A stretch of DNA of 64,000 nt from NCBI GenBank assembly GCA_943787295.1, contig CALSLW010000001.1:701501-765500 (forward strand). The letters run 5' to 3'. The position numbers and the translations under genes are program-made. The notes below the pieces were generated by a model. That model made no database searches. It saw nothing but the letters and a program-made list of their open reading frames with translations, and was not told the origin of the DNA. This stretch comes from an uncultured Flavobacteriaceae bacterium (GTDB taxonomy: Bacteria; Bacteroidota; Bacteroidia; Flavobacteriales; Flavobacteriaceae). Within the stretch, counting starts at the first letter, position 1, and every line of letters starts with the position of its first letter. Positions 53,407 to 63,580 of this stretch are shown one piece after another.

Positions 53407-55608
53407 ATGCTTGTCGATGAAGAAATAGAAAACAAAGAGATTGCGAAACAGTATAAAGAACTGTTAAGAATCAGTTATCTCCAACTTTCAAGAGAAGATA
53501 AAAAACTGATTCGGCTTGCCTTTAATACCGCTGTTGACGCACATAAAGATCAAAGAAGAAAATCTGGAGAAGCGTATATTTTTCACCCTATTGCAGTGGC
53601 AAAAATAGTCGCCTCAGAAATTGGTCTTGACGCTACTTCTATTGCAGCAGCACTTTTACACGATACAGTAGAAGATACCGAATACACTTTAAATGACATT
53701 GAACGCCTCTTTGGTAACACCGTTGCCAAAATTGTACACGGACTCACAAAGATCTCCCATTTAAAAAAAGATACAGATATCTCTCTACAGGCAGAGAACT
53801 TTAGAAAAATGCTCTTGACCCTTAATGATGATATCAGGGTAATTATTATCAAAATAGCCGATCGTTTGCACAATATGCAAACCATGGACGCTATGCCAGA
53901 ATATAAGCAGGTAAAAATCGCCTCTGAAACCCTCTATATCTATGCTCCCATTGCCCACAGAATTGGGATGTATAACATTAAAACAAAATTAGAAGACCTT
54001 AGTTTAAAATACACAGAACCCGATCGTTTTAATGCCATTAAAAATAAGATCGAGGAAAGTCAAGAAGAACAAAAGCAATACATCAATTCTTTTTCTACTC
54101 TAGTAAAAGAATCCCTAGATAAAGAAAATCTAGGCTATTTTATTCAAGGTAGAAGCAAATCCATCTTTTCGATTCATAAAAAAATGCAAAAACAGAACAT
54201 CAGCTATGAACAGGTGTTTGATAAATTTGCTATTAGAATCGTTTATCAGTCTGACTTTAAAGATGAGAAGTTTTTAGCGTGGAAAATATACTCGATTATT
54301 ACCGATTACTTTACCCCTAACCCTACCCGTTTAAGAGATTGGATTTCTTCTTCAAAATCAAACGGATATGAGTCCCTACATATTACTGTAATGGGACCTA
54401 ACAATAAATGGGTTGAAGTACAGATACGCTCACAACGCATGCATGAAATTGCAGAAAAAGGCTATGCAGCACACTATCGATACAAACAAGGAAATGAGGG
54501 CGATACAGGGATAGACGCATGGTTGAATCGTTTACAAGAAGTCCTTGAATCAAAAGATTCTAACGCCATTGATTTTGTCGAAAATTTCAAACTCAACTTA
54601 TATGCAGAAGAAATCTTTGTCTTTACACCACATGGCGATTTAAAATCCTTACCACAAGGATCCTCTGCTTTAGACTTTGCCTATGCCATTCACACAGAAA
54701 TAGGGTCAAAAACACGCGGTGCAAGAGTAAATGCAAAACTAGTCCCTCTCTCCAGAACACTAAAAAGTGGGGATTCTGTAGAAATCATCACTTCAGAAAA
54801 TGCAAAACCTACTGCAAACTGGTTGGATTATGTCATCACATCAAGAGCGCGAAATAAAATAAAAGCTTCCCTTAACGAAGAAAAAAAGAAAATTGCCGAA
54901 GAAGGAAAAGAAATCCTAAGGAGAAAGCTCAAACATATGCGGATCAATATGAATGAGAGATCTATTCGTCAATTGATCCTCTATTTTAAAGTTAACTCTA
55001 GCTTAGATTTATTTTATCGCACTGGTTTAGGTACAATTGATAACCGCAAATTGAAAGAGTTTGCAACCACTTTCAACAACACCTTCTTAAACTTCTTTAA
55101 AAAACGTTTAGCAGGCAGGCCAAAACCAAAAATTACGGAGAGTAAAGAATTTGTTTCCAAATATGACAAACTCGTTTTTGGAAAAGAAAAACAAGAGCTT
55201 CCCTACAAGCTTTCCCCTTGTTGTAATCCTATTGCTGGCGATAAAGTTTTTGGTTTTGTAACCATTAACGATGGTATTAAAGTACATCAACACAACTGTT
55301 CCAATGCAGTTGCCCTCCAATCTAATTTTGCTTACCGCATCGTCCCGGCCTGGTGGGTAGATTCAAGTGAGCAAGAATTTACAGCAGAACTTGTTTTAAC
55401 GGGTATTGATCAAAAAGGTTTGGTCAATCAAGTAACCCGAGTGATCTCTAACAATATGAATGTTGATATTAAGAAAATTAATTTCTACACAGACGAAGAA
55501 TTGTTTAAAGGAGTCATCACCATGCGTGTAAATAACAAAGGGACACTCAAGAAATTAAAGCAACAATTATTGAAAATTGTTGGAATTGAGAAAGTAGGTC
55601 GTCATTAG
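53407..55608 (+). CDS. Bifunctional (p)ppGpp synthetase/hydrolase, Rel/SpoT family
   Basis: 733 residues with the full Rel layout: HD hydrolase (FHPIAVAKIVA, LLHDTVEDTEY, from residue 45), synthetase (SIFSIHKKMQKQNISYEQVFDKFAIRI, GYESLHITVMGP, VEVQIRSQRMHEIAEKGYAAHY), TGS (EIFVFTPHGDLKSLPQGSSALDFAYAIHTEIG), a CC-type zinc-like region (SPCCNPIAGDKVFGF), and a C-terminal ACT domain (ELVLTGIDQKGLVNQVTRVISNN). Both synthesis and hydrolysis motifs are intact, so it sets alarmone levels in starvation. Followed by a Fur-family gene after 38 bases. Confidence 0.96.
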   Translation: MLVDEEIENKEIAKQYKELLRISYLQLSREDKKLIRLAFNTAVDAHKDQRRKSGEAYIFHPIAVAKIVASEIGLDATSIAAALLHDTVEDTEYTLNDIERLFGNTVAKIVHGLTKISHLKKDTDISLQAENFRKMLLTLNDDIRVIIIKIADRLHNMQTMDAMPEYKQVKIASETLYIYAPIAHRIGMYNIKTKLEDLSLKYTEPDRFNAIKNKIEESQEEQKQYINSFSTLVKESLDKENLGYFIQGRSKSIFSIHKKMQKQNISYEQVFDKFAIRIVYQSDFKDEKFLAWKIYSIITDYFTPNPTRLRDWISSSKSNGYESLHITVMGPNNKWVEVQIRSQRMHEIAEKGYAAHYRYKQGNEGDTGIDAWLNRLQEVLESKDSNAIDFVENFKLNLYAEEIFVFTPHGDLKSLPQGSSALDFAYAIHTEIGSKTRGARVNAKLVPLSRTLKSGDSVEIITSENAKPTANWLDYVITSRARNKIKASLNEEKKKIAEEGKEILRRKLKHMRINMNERSIRQLILYFKVNSSLDLFYRTGLGTIDNRKLKEFATTFNNTFLNFFKKRLAGRPKPKITESKEFVSKYDKLVFGKEKQELPYKLSPCCNPIAGDKVFGFVTINDGIKVHQHNCSNAVALQSNFAYRIVPAWWVDSSEQEFTAELVLTGIDQKGLVNQVTRVISNNMNVDIKKINFYTDEELFKGVITMRVNNKGTLKKLKQQLLKIVGIEKVGRH

Positions 55609-55646
55609 TAAAAGAAACTGTACCTTTACATAAGATTTAATGTGAT

Positions 55647-56087
55647 ATGGCAGAATCAAAAGATCAACAAGAAATCGTAAAAAACGTGTTTATCAATTTT
55701 CTTGATCAACACAAGCATCGCAAAACTCCAGAGCGCTTCGCAATCTTACACGAAATTTACGAACATCAAGAGCATTTTGACATTGAGTCATTATACATAA
55801 TGATGAAAAATAAAAACTATCGTGTTAGCAGAGCAACGCTTTACAATACTGTTGATTTATTGATCGAGTCTGGTTTGATTAGAAAACACCAATTTGGTGC
55901 GCAAGCACAATACGAAAAATCGTTTTTTGACAAACAACACGATCATATTATCCTGACTGATTCGGGAGAAGTAAAAGAATTTTGTGATCCACGTATACAG
56001 TCGATAAAAAAAACCATCGAAGAAGTATTTAATGTTGATATTCATCACCATTCTTTATACTTTTACGGCACTAAAAAAGAATCTTAA
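55647..56087 (+). CDS. Fur family transcriptional regulator
   Basis: 146 residues. Winged HTH at about 20-90: [31 protein letters not shown] and [20 protein letters not shown]. The metal site region is [23 protein letters not shown]: the HDH is present but the usual CxxC of the structural zinc site is missing (LTDSGE). C-terminal HHHSLYFYG supplies further His. It may sense iron, zinc or peroxide; I cannot say which. It lies between rel and purA, 14 bases before purA. Confidence 0.9.
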   Translation: MAESKDQQEIVKNVFINFLDQHKHRKTPERFAILHEIYEHQEHFDIESLYIMMKNKNYRVSRATLYNTVDLLIESGLIRKHQFGAQAQYEKSFFDKQHDHIILTDSGEVKEFCDPRIQSIKKTIEEVFNVDIHHHSLYFYGTKKES

Positions 56088-56101
56088 ATACCCACTCACA
56101 T

Positions 56102-57373
56102 ATGTCGGTTGATTTATTGCTCGGACTCCAATGGGGAGACGAAGGAAAAGGAAAAATTGTTGATGTTTTAACCACAGATTACGATATCATCGCACGTTTT
56201 CAAGGAGGACCAAATGCAGGTCACACACTAAAATTTGACGGTATATCACATGTCTTACACACCATTCCCTCTGGTATTTTTCACCCCTCGGCGATAAACC
56301 TTATCGGAAACGGAGTTGTGATTGATCCCGTTATTTTTAAAGGGGAATTAGATAAACTTGCTGGTTTTAATATCGACTTTGCTAAGAAACTATATGTTTC
56401 AAAAAAGGCACACCTTATCTTACCGACCCATAGATTACTTGATGCCGCCTCTGAAGCGGCAAAAGGAAAAGCAAAAATTGGTTCTACCCTTAAAGGAATT
56501 GGACCAACTTATATGGACAAAACGGGTAGAAATGGAATTCGCGTAGGAGATATCTTACTCGAAGACTGGAAAACTAGATACAACACCCTAAGGGATAAGC
56601 ATCTTAAAATGCTCGCTAACTATAACAGCAGCCTTGAATATGACTTAACCGATCTAGAAACTACATTTTTTCAAAGTCTAGAAACATTAAAATCGCTTCC
56701 GTTAATCGACAGCGAAAACTTTTTACATACCGCACAAAAAGAAAATAAAAAGATTTTAGCAGAAGGCGCACAAGGATCCTTACTCGATATTGACTTTGGG
56801 ACCTATCCCTTTGTTACTTCTTCTACAACTACTGCAGCTGGGGCTTGTACTGGTTTAGGTATTGCACCTAATGCTGTGGGGGATGTTTTTGGGATCTTTA
56901 AAGCCTATACCACAAGAGTGGGAAGTGGCCCTTTCCCTACAGAACTTTTTGACGAAGTAGGAGAAACAATGGGACGTGTAGGGAAAGAATTTGGGGCAAC
57001 CACAGGACGCGCTAGACGTTGTGGATGGATTGATCTAGTTGCCTTAAAATATGCTATTAGAGTAAATGGTGTAACACAATTAATGATGATGAAAGGCGAT
57101 GTACTTTCTGGTTTCTCTACCATTAAAGTATGTACTGCTTATAAAACAAAAGAGGGGGTCATCGAACATTTACCTTTTTCAATTGAACCAGAAAATGTTA
57201 CCCCTCAATATATTGAGTTACAAGGTTGGAAAGAAGATTTAACACAAATGTCTAGTGAATCAGAATTTCCAGCGACCTTTAACGACTATATCGCCTATCT
57301 TGAAAAAGAATTAGAAACGCCCATCAAGATAGTATCGGTAGGACCAGATAGAAAACAGACCATCTTTAGATAA
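56102..57373 (+). CDS. purA: Adenylosuccinate synthetase
   Basis: 423 residues, the usual size. LLGLQWGDEGKGKIVDVL at the start is the GTP/IMP site with catalytic Asp and Lys, FQGGPNAGHTL has the catalytic His, GSTLKGIGPTYMDKTGRNGIRVGD near 130 and FGATTGRARRCGWIDLVALKYAIRVNGV near 300 complete the signatures. First dedicated step of AMP synthesis from IMP. 3 bases before the OstA-like gene. Confidence 0.97.
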   Translation: MSVDLLLGLQWGDEGKGKIVDVLTTDYDIIARFQGGPNAGHTLKFDGISHVLHTIPSGIFHPSAINLIGNGVVIDPVIFKGELDKLAGFNIDFAKKLYVSKKAHLILPTHRLLDAASEAAKGKAKIGSTLKGIGPTYMDKTGRNGIRVGDILLEDWKTRYNTLRDKHLKMLANYNSSLEYDLTDLETTFFQSLETLKSLPLIDSENFLHTAQKENKKILAEGAQGSLLDIDFGTYPFVTSSTTTAAGACTGLGIAPNAVGDVFGIFKAYTTRVGSGPFPTELFDEVGETMGRVGKEFGATTGRARRCGWIDLVALKYAIRVNGVTQLMMMKGDVLSGFSTIKVCTAYKTKEGVIEHLPFSIEPENVTPQYIELQGWKEDLTQMSSESEFPATFNDYIAYLEKELETPIKIVSVGPDRKQTIFR

Positions 57374-57376
57374 ACA

Positions 57377-58972
57377 ATGGTTGATGTGAAAAAACTATTT
57401 TCACTTCTTGTAATCAGTATATTTATCCTTTGCGGAGGACATATCAATGGACAAGAAAAAAAGATCATTCAAATCAAACAAGCAGGCTCTTTTGGGAAAG
57501 ACGAAGCTAATTTCCCTGGAGCAAACATTCTATTGAAAAAGGGAAATACAAGGGTAAAACTCTTCCATGAAGGGGCCCTTATTGAGTCCAATAAATCTTT
57601 TTTTTATTCTAAAAAAAATGCCTTTAAAGCTGAAGGACAAGTTGTCTTTACACAAGGAGACAGTATAAGAATGACCAGTGACTACATGGAATATAATGGA
57701 GAAACTGGCAAAGCAAAAGCATGGGGAGATGTTTTTTTAAAACAACCCGACATGACCCTTGAGACAGATACCCTTTTTCTAGATCGTATAGATGACCTCG
57801 CTTATTATGAAACCCCAGGAACAATTGTCGACAGTGCTAGTGTACTAAAAAGTAATCGTGGTAAATATTATATGAAAGAAAAGAAATATCGCTTCCTTTC
57901 AAATGTTCGCATCAATAACCCCGAATACAAAGTCACCTCTAGTCAATTAGATTATTACACAGAATCTAATAAAGCTTATCTCTATGGCCCAACAAAGATC
58001 ATAGGAGAAGATTATGACATCTATTGCGAACAAGGCTTCTATGATACCAATTCTCAACAAGGTTACTTTAAGAAAAAAGCAGAAATACTTTACAACAATA
58101 AAATCATTAATGGAGATAGCCTTTATTTTGAAAACGAGCGTAACTATGCCGCAGCAACAAATAAAGTTGTCATTACAGACACTATTAATCAATCTATTAT
58201 TAGAGGCAATTATGCAGAAATATTCAAGGCAAGAGATTCGGCGATAATCACTAGAAAAGCCCTGGCAATTAATATTATCGAGAACGATTCGCTTTATATC
58301 CACGCAGATACACTTATAGGGACTGGCCCTTCTGAGGCTAGAGTGCTGAGAGGCTATTATGGGGTTAAAATTCTAAAGAAAGACCTAAGGGGCAAATCTG
58401 ACTCGCTTTATTTAGACGAAACCGTTGGAAGGATCGAATTATTAAAACGACCCTTGAGCAAAAAAGAAGAACAAGTCCTTTCGCAAGATCAAAAAAATGC
58501 AAGAAACCCAGTCATGTGGTTTAATGAAAGTCAAATGAGTGGAGATGTGATCTATATGAAAACAGACTTTGAAACAAAAAAATTGGATTCGCTCTTTATT
58601 TTTGGCAACGCCTTCATTATAGAAAAAGATAGCATTAGTGAAAATGGATATAACCAGATAGTAGGGAAAGAGTTATACGGTGATTTCTTAGATGGTGCGC
58701 TTAACGTTTTAGACGTAATCAAAAACACCCAAGTTTTATATTACTTATATTCTGACGCAGGAGAACTTGTTGGGATTGACAAAACCATCTGTAGTGCTTT
58801 GAATATCAAATTTAAAGACAACGAAATCGAAGACATCTCTTTTTATATTAGTCCAGAAGGAGATGTATTTCCAGACACAGAATTAGACCCAAATTTACGG
58901 AAATTAGAAGGCTTTTTGTGGCGGGAGGACGAACGTCCAAAGACGCTTGAGGACTTATTTAAAAAAGATTAG
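57377..58972 (+). CDS. OstA/LptA-like LPS transport protein
   Basis: 531 residues with a signal peptide (VKKLFSLLVISIFILCGGHING). The N-terminal part of the mature protein has repeated OstA-type beta strands (KNAFKAEGQVVFTQGDSIRMTSDYMEYNGETGKAKAWGDVFLKQPDMTLETDTLFLD), the pattern of LptA/LptD-N jellyrolls; the repeats continue to about residue 480. It likely bridges LPS from the inner to the outer membrane. Larger than proteobacterial LptA, as is usual in Bacteroidota. Next gene begins 12 bases downstream. Confidence 0.9.
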   Translation: MVDVKKLFSLLVISIFILCGGHINGQEKKIIQIKQAGSFGKDEANFPGANILLKKGNTRVKLFHEGALIESNKSFFYSKKNAFKAEGQVVFTQGDSIRMTSDYMEYNGETGKAKAWGDVFLKQPDMTLETDTLFLDRIDDLAYYETPGTIVDSASVLKSNRGKYYMKEKKYRFLSNVRINNPEYKVTSSQLDYYTESNKAYLYGPTKIIGEDYDIYCEQGFYDTNSQQGYFKKKAEILYNNKIINGDSLYFENERNYAAATNKVVITDTINQSIIRGNYAEIFKARDSAIITRKALAINIIENDSLYIHADTLIGTGPSEARVLRGYYGVKILKKDLRGKSDSLYLDETVGRIELLKRPLSKKEEQVLSQDQKNARNPVMWFNESQMSGDVIYMKTDFETKKLDSLFIFGNAFIIEKDSISENGYNQIVGKELYGDFLDGALNVLDVIKNTQVLYYLYSDAGELVGIDKTICSALNIKFKDNEIEDISFYISPEGDVFPDTELDPNLRKLEGFLWREDERPKTLEDLFKKD

Positions 58973-58984
58973 ACACCTATTATT

Positions 58985-60166
58985 ATGTTGCGTGATGACT
59001 TTTTAAAATATCAAGCTAAAACAACTCCCTACCCTATGGGGATGGAAGTCAAGCGGGCAAAAGGGAGCTATATCATCGATCAAAAAGGGAAAAAGCATTT
59101 AGATTTTGTAGCTGGGGTATCTGCTTGTAGTGTAGGGCATCGACATCCTGCCGTGGTTCGCGCCATGAAAAAACAACTTAATCGTTATCTACATGTAATG
59201 GTGTATGGAGAATATGCCCAATCTCCTGCGGTAGAACTTTGCAAACTGCTAGCACAACATCTACCGCCGTCACTTGAAGTAACTTATTTAACCAACTCTG
59301 GAACAGAAGCCATAGAAGGCGCAATGAAATTGGCCAAAAGGGCTACAGGGAAAACAGGATTTGTCGCTGCAAAACAAGCCTATCACGGGAGCACACAAGG
59401 CGCATTGAGCTTATTAGGCGTTGAATCCCAAAAAGAAGGCTATCACCCCTTGTTAAATGAAGTAGATTTTATCTCCTTCAACAACTTAGCTGAACTCGAA
59501 AAGATTAATACAAATACAGCGGGAGTAGTTCTTGAAACCATTCAAGGAGGAGCAGGTTTTATCCTCCCAGAAAACGACTATTTAAAAGCTGTTAAAGCAC
59601 GCTGCGAAGAAGTAGGAGCACTTCTAATTCTCGATGAAATTCAACCAGGAATTGGCAGAACGGGTAAACTTTTTGCATTTGAACACTATGGTATCACCCC
59701 TGATATTTTAGTGATTGGAAAAGGATTAGGAGGCGGGATGCCCATTGGTGCATTTTGCAGTTCAGCTGATTTTATGGAGCAATTGACCCACAAACCAAGT
59801 TTAGGTCATATTACAACCTTTGGGGGAAATCCCGTAATTGCTGCCGCGGCATTAGCCACGCTTAAAACGATCTATCGAAAAAAGTTAATGAATCAAATAG
59901 AAGAAAAAGAACAACTCTTTCGCACTTTATTAGTTCATCCAAAAATCAAACAAATCAACGGTCGAGGCTTGATGTTAGCCCCCATTTTTGAAAAAGAAGA
60001 GGAGGTCCCAGCAATTGTACAATCTTGTCTAAACAAAGGCTTAATTTTATTTTTTCTTTTATGGGAAAAGAAAGCCGTAAGAATCTCTCCCCCCCTTAAC
60101 ATTAGCCATAGAGAAATTAAAAAAGGCTGTGCTATTCTTTTAGAAGTATTAGACGAGCTTCAATAG
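58985..60166 (+). CDS. Class III PLP-dependent aminotransferase
   Basis: 393 residues. FVAGVSACSVGHRHPAVVRAMKKQL, LTNSGTEAIEGAMKLAKRATGK, LILDEIQPGIGRTGKLFAFEHYGITPDILVIGKGLGGGMPIGAF (PLP Lys in the GKGLGGG segment, near 248) and HITTFGGNPVIAAAALATL are the family signatures. Substrate could be acetylornithine, 4-aminobutyrate or a similar amine; with no neighbours that decide, I leave it open. Between OstA-like and TPR genes. Confidence 0.93.
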   Translation: MLRDDFLKYQAKTTPYPMGMEVKRAKGSYIIDQKGKKHLDFVAGVSACSVGHRHPAVVRAMKKQLNRYLHVMVYGEYAQSPAVELCKLLAQHLPPSLEVTYLTNSGTEAIEGAMKLAKRATGKTGFVAAKQAYHGSTQGALSLLGVESQKEGYHPLLNEVDFISFNNLAELEKINTNTAGVVLETIQGGAGFILPENDYLKAVKARCEEVGALLILDEIQPGIGRTGKLFAFEHYGITPDILVIGKGLGGGMPIGAFCSSADFMEQLTHKPSLGHITTFGGNPVIAAAALATLKTIYRKKLMNQIEEKEQLFRTLLVHPKIKQINGRGLMLAPIFEKEEEVPAIVQSCLNKGLILFFLLWEKKAVRISPPLNISHREIKKGCAILLEVLDELQ

Positions 60167-60236
60167 TTTGTTAATTAATTTGTTAAAAACAATAGTAGGT
60201 TTATTTTAAAAATCTATCGCTTAGTCACTAAATTTA

Positions 60237-61619
60237 ATGGAACTAATACATCAATGTATGTTTCGCGAATTTTCGCAAAATTCAGACGCACCCGTAACCA
60301 GATTTGAGCAAATGCTCAAGACAAATCAGGTCTACTTCTTTGACGCGCTTGAGTTTGAAACTATCATTCAATTTTACATCGATACAGGGGAAATCAATCT
60401 TGCTAAGAAAGCTTTGCAGATGGGGATAAATCAACATCCTTTTCACATTGATCTGTTATTGCTTAAATCAGAACTATTAATTTTTGATGATGCCAATAAA
60501 GAAGCCTTACAGCTGTTAGATACCATCGAAGAATTGGAGCCTAGTAATCAAGAAATTTATATTCAAAAGGCCACTATATTCTCTAAAGGAAAAAACAATC
60601 AAGCCGCCATAGAACTCTTATTCAAAGGACTCGAACAAGCAGACGATCCACACGAGATATGGTCTTTATTAGCCATGGAATACATGGTGATTGGAAATTA
60701 CACTGAGGCAAAAAATTATTTCCGTCTTTGCATTGAAGAAGATCCAGAGGATTATCAGATTTTATACAACTTACTCTTCTGTTTAGATTATTTAAAAGAA
60801 AACAGCGAAGCACTCGATGTTTTAAATCAAATTCTCGAAACTAATCCCTACAATGAAATTGCCTGGCTAGAAAGCGGAAAACAATACTTGATTCTCAATA
60901 AAAAAGAAGAAGCATTGAGCGCTTTTGATTTTGCCATCATCAGTGAAGATACTTTTACAGGAGCTTATATTGAAAAAGCTAAATTGTTAGAAGACATAGG
61001 ACGTAAGAATGAAGCCATAGAAAACTATGAAATTGCTGCTAGATTAGAAGATTCATCGGCCTATCTCAATATAAGAATTGCAAGCTGTCATGCACATTTA
61101 GGCAATGATCAATTGGCCTTGCAATATTTCAAAAAAGGGATTAATGAAGATCCTTCTTATGAAAAAGCTTGGACGGGGGTTATTGATTTTTATATCTCAA
61201 AGCAAAATTCCTCAAAAGCACTTTACTATTGTGAGAAGGCCTTGCAGATTAATGAGAATTATGTCAGCTACTGGAAAAGAAGCGCCTTACTAAACAAAGA
61301 TTTAGGGAAATATCAAGAAGCAGAGATTGCTTTTCAAAGCACCATTGAATTAGGGAATTACGAATTATTAGTCTGGACAGGCTGGCTAGACACATTGATC
61401 TTTTTAAACGAATGGGACAAAGGTCAAACAATCGCACAACAGGCCAAAGAATTTTATCCAGAAGAACAATCGCTAGATTTCAAAATTGCCGGTTGCTACC
61501 ACAAAATGGGAAAAACCATTGAAATGGAATACTATTTGCAGAATGTAAAAAGTAAATACACTAGCTTACCTAAAGAAGTGCTAGACCTGTTTCCCCAGCT
61601 TATTCAATTACTTCAATAG
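60237..61619 (+). CDS. Tetratricopeptide repeat protein
   Basis: 460 residues of about 11 TPR-like helical repeats. Clear repeats are NEALQLLDTIEELEPSNQEIYIQKATIF, NYTEAKNYFRLCIEEDPEDYQILYNLLFCLDYL and KYQEAEIAFQSTIELGNYELLVWTGWLDTL. There is no signal peptide or membrane segment, so the protein is cytosolic and likely a scaffold or adaptor. Starts 70 bases after the aminotransferase. Partner not known. Confidence 0.9.
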   Translation: MELIHQCMFREFSQNSDAPVTRFEQMLKTNQVYFFDALEFETIIQFYIDTGEINLAKKALQMGINQHPFHIDLLLLKSELLIFDDANKEALQLLDTIEELEPSNQEIYIQKATIFSKGKNNQAAIELLFKGLEQADDPHEIWSLLAMEYMVIGNYTEAKNYFRLCIEEDPEDYQILYNLLFCLDYLKENSEALDVLNQILETNPYNEIAWLESGKQYLILNKKEEALSAFDFAIISEDTFTGAYIEKAKLLEDIGRKNEAIENYEIAARLEDSSAYLNIRIASCHAHLGNDQLALQYFKKGINEDPSYEKAWTGVIDFYISKQNSSKALYYCEKALQINENYVSYWKRSALLNKDLGKYQEAEIAFQSTIELGNYELLVWTGWLDTLIFLNEWDKGQTIAQQAKEFYPEEQSLDFKIAGCYHKMGKTIEMEYYLQNVKSKYTSLPKEVLDLFPQLIQLLQ

Positions 61620-61652
61620 TAACACTAGATCACCTCTAACTAAAATACAATT

Positions 61653-62579
61653 ATGCGCAAAGCTATTTTGCTCTACTTTAAAGGGCTGCTCATGGGAGCT
61701 GCAGACATTGTTCCGGGTGTTTCTGGGGGCACAATGGCGCTCATCACAGGGATTTATAAAGAATTAATCGAAAGTATTGATCAACTTAACTTCAAACAAC
61801 TTTTAGTGCTTCGCAAAGAAGGCTTTGTTGCTTTTTGGCAATCGGTTAACGGTCCATTTTTACTTCCCTTATTTTTAGGGATTGCCAGTGGAATCCTCTT
61901 TCTTTCAGGAGGAATCACCTATCTACTTGAACATCAACCTATTTTATTGTGGTCTTTCTTTTTTGGGTTAATCCTAGCCAGTATCTATACATTAATTAAT
62001 CAATTTGCATTAAAAACCACTACGCATTACGCGCTACTATTTACAGGGTTTATGATTGCCTATGGCATTACTCAAATTAGCCCAGCAGGCACCTCTAATA
62101 ATTTATTGTATTTGTTTTTCTCTAGCATGATTGCCATTATTGCGATGATACTACCTGGGATTTCTGGTGCGTTTATTTTTATTCTTTTAGGGGTGTATGA
62201 AGAAGTATTAGCAACAGTCAAAGGTGCCATTGCAGTACTCTTAGATTTTGACTTAGTGAACTTTAAAACGATTTATACTAAAGTGATCGTCATTGGACTA
62301 GGTATTGTTGTTGGGTTAAAATTATTTTCACGTCTCTTGACCTGGTTATTTAATCATAGGAAAGAAGCGACTATTAGTGTCTTAATTGGCTTTATGATTG
62401 GAGCTTTACCCAAAATATGGCCATGGAAAATCGAGCAGAAGAATGGGGAGCAAATTATCTTTACAAATACTAACCCCTTACAGTTTGAAGGCGACCCACA
62501 ATTGGGCATGGCAATAGCTTTAGTCGTACTGGGTGCGGCCGCTTTAATTTTATTAGAACGCTTTGCCTTAAAAAAATAA
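61653..62579 (+). CDS. DUF368 (PopT-type) membrane protein, copy 1
   Basis: 308 residues with about eight membrane segments. GLLMGAADIVPGVSGGTMALITGIYKELI near residue 10 and ILPGISGAFIFILLGVYEEVL near 170 are the two internal repeat signatures of the family. DUF368 members have been shown to flip undecaprenyl phosphate (PopT), recycling the lipid carrier for cell wall and polysaccharide synthesis. Two bases separate it from the second copy. Confidence 0.92.
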   Translation: MRKAILLYFKGLLMGAADIVPGVSGGTMALITGIYKELIESIDQLNFKQLLVLRKEGFVAFWQSVNGPFLLPLFLGIASGILFLSGGITYLLEHQPILLWSFFFGLILASIYTLINQFALKTTTHYALLFTGFMIAYGITQISPAGTSNNLLYLFFSSMIAIIAMILPGISGAFIFILLGVYEEVLATVKGAIAVLLDFDLVNFKTIYTKVIVIGLGIVVGLKLFSRLLTWLFNHRKEATISVLIGFMIGALPKIWPWKIEQKNGEQIIFTNTNPLQFEGDPQLGMAIALVVLGAAALILLERFALKK

Positions 62580-62581
62580 AA

Positions 62582-63580
62582 ATGCTCCCTACAGAACGTT
62601 CTTGGTCAGATGCATTTCTCCTAGTAATAAAAGGGATGGTTATGGGAATGGCCAATAAAATCCCTGGGGTTTCTGGCGGGATTATCGCCTTAGCTGCAGG
62701 CTTTTATGAAGAGTTGATTTACTCCTTCTCCCGCATAGATCTAAAGGCATTTAAAATACTCTTTCGTCAAGGTTTTATTGCTTTTTACAAGCATATAAAT
62801 GCTTCTTTTCTACTCCTGTTGTTTAGCGGGGTGGGACTCAGTTTTTTTAGCGTCTCTTTATTATTAGATTATCTTTTAAATCATTATCCTCAACAAGTGC
62901 TAGGCGCATTTTTCGGGATGATTGTTGCATCGGTGTTTTACATCTGGAAGGATTTACCGCAATACAGCAACAAAGAATACATCTTTGGAATAATAGGGAC
63001 CCTTTTGGGCGTAGCCCTACTATGGATCAACCCGGGTACAGAAAATGACCACTGGTTGTTTGTCCTTTTTTGTGGGATGGTGAGTATTTCTGGGATGACT
63101 TTACCGGGCTTATCGGGCTCATTGTTGATCTTGATTTTAGGGAATTACAACCTCCTTTTAGTCGACTGTGTCAATGCAGTATTTTTTACTTTACAAGATC
63201 TCCTTAGCGGTCAAGGCTGGGGATTAGAGGATCTAGAAAGACAGCGTTTACTGGGTGTTTTCGTTTTTTTTACGTTAGGATCTAGTATAGGCATGGTCGT
63301 TTTTTCGAAACTTTTAGAGCGATTAATTCAAGACTACAAAAGCATTACTATATCGACTTTAGTGGGATTCATTTTGGGTTCTTTAGGCGCGGTATGGCCC
63401 TGGACTGCTAAAACTACAACCGTAGAAAAAGTAAATTTTAGCTTAGCAACAACCCCAAATAATACTTTTTACTTTCCTGATCTAATGTTATTTTCAACAC
63501 TAAGTACCCTATTTTTTATACTTTTGGGCATCGGGATTGTTATCCTGTTAGAACACTATGGCAACAAACAAAAAACTTAA
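62582..63580 (+). CDS. DUF368 (PopT-type) membrane protein, copy 2
   Basis: 332 residues. GMVMGMANKIPGVSGGIIALAAGFYEELIYS and TLPGLSGSLLILILGNYNLLLV repeat the signatures of the first copy, but the sequences have drifted, so this is an old duplication rather than a recent one. It overlaps the start of aroE by 23 bases. The pair could be two subunits or two carrier-lipid flippases of different specificity or pH range. Confidence 0.92.
   Translation: MLPTERSWSDAFLLVIKGMVMGMANKIPGVSGGIIALAAGFYEELIYSFSRIDLKAFKILFRQGFIAFYKHINASFLLLLFSGVGLSFFSVSLLLDYLLNHYPQQVLGAFFGMIVASVFYIWKDLPQYSNKEYIFGIIGTLLGVALLWINPGTENDHWLFVLFCGMVSISGMTLPGLSGSLLILILGNYNLLLVDCVNAVFFTLQDLLSGQGWGLEDLERQRLLGVFVFFTLGSSIGMVVFSKLLERLIQDYKSITISTLVGFILGSLGAVWPWTAKTTTVEKVNFSLATTPNNTFYFPDLMLFSTLSTLFFILLGIGIVILLEHYGNKQKT

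Noticed and set aside
57947..58303. Minus-strand open frame of 118 residues inside the OstA-like gene
   Set aside because: It is antisense to a clear OstA-type protein and is rich in Ile, Cys and Phe as expected of a shadow frame.
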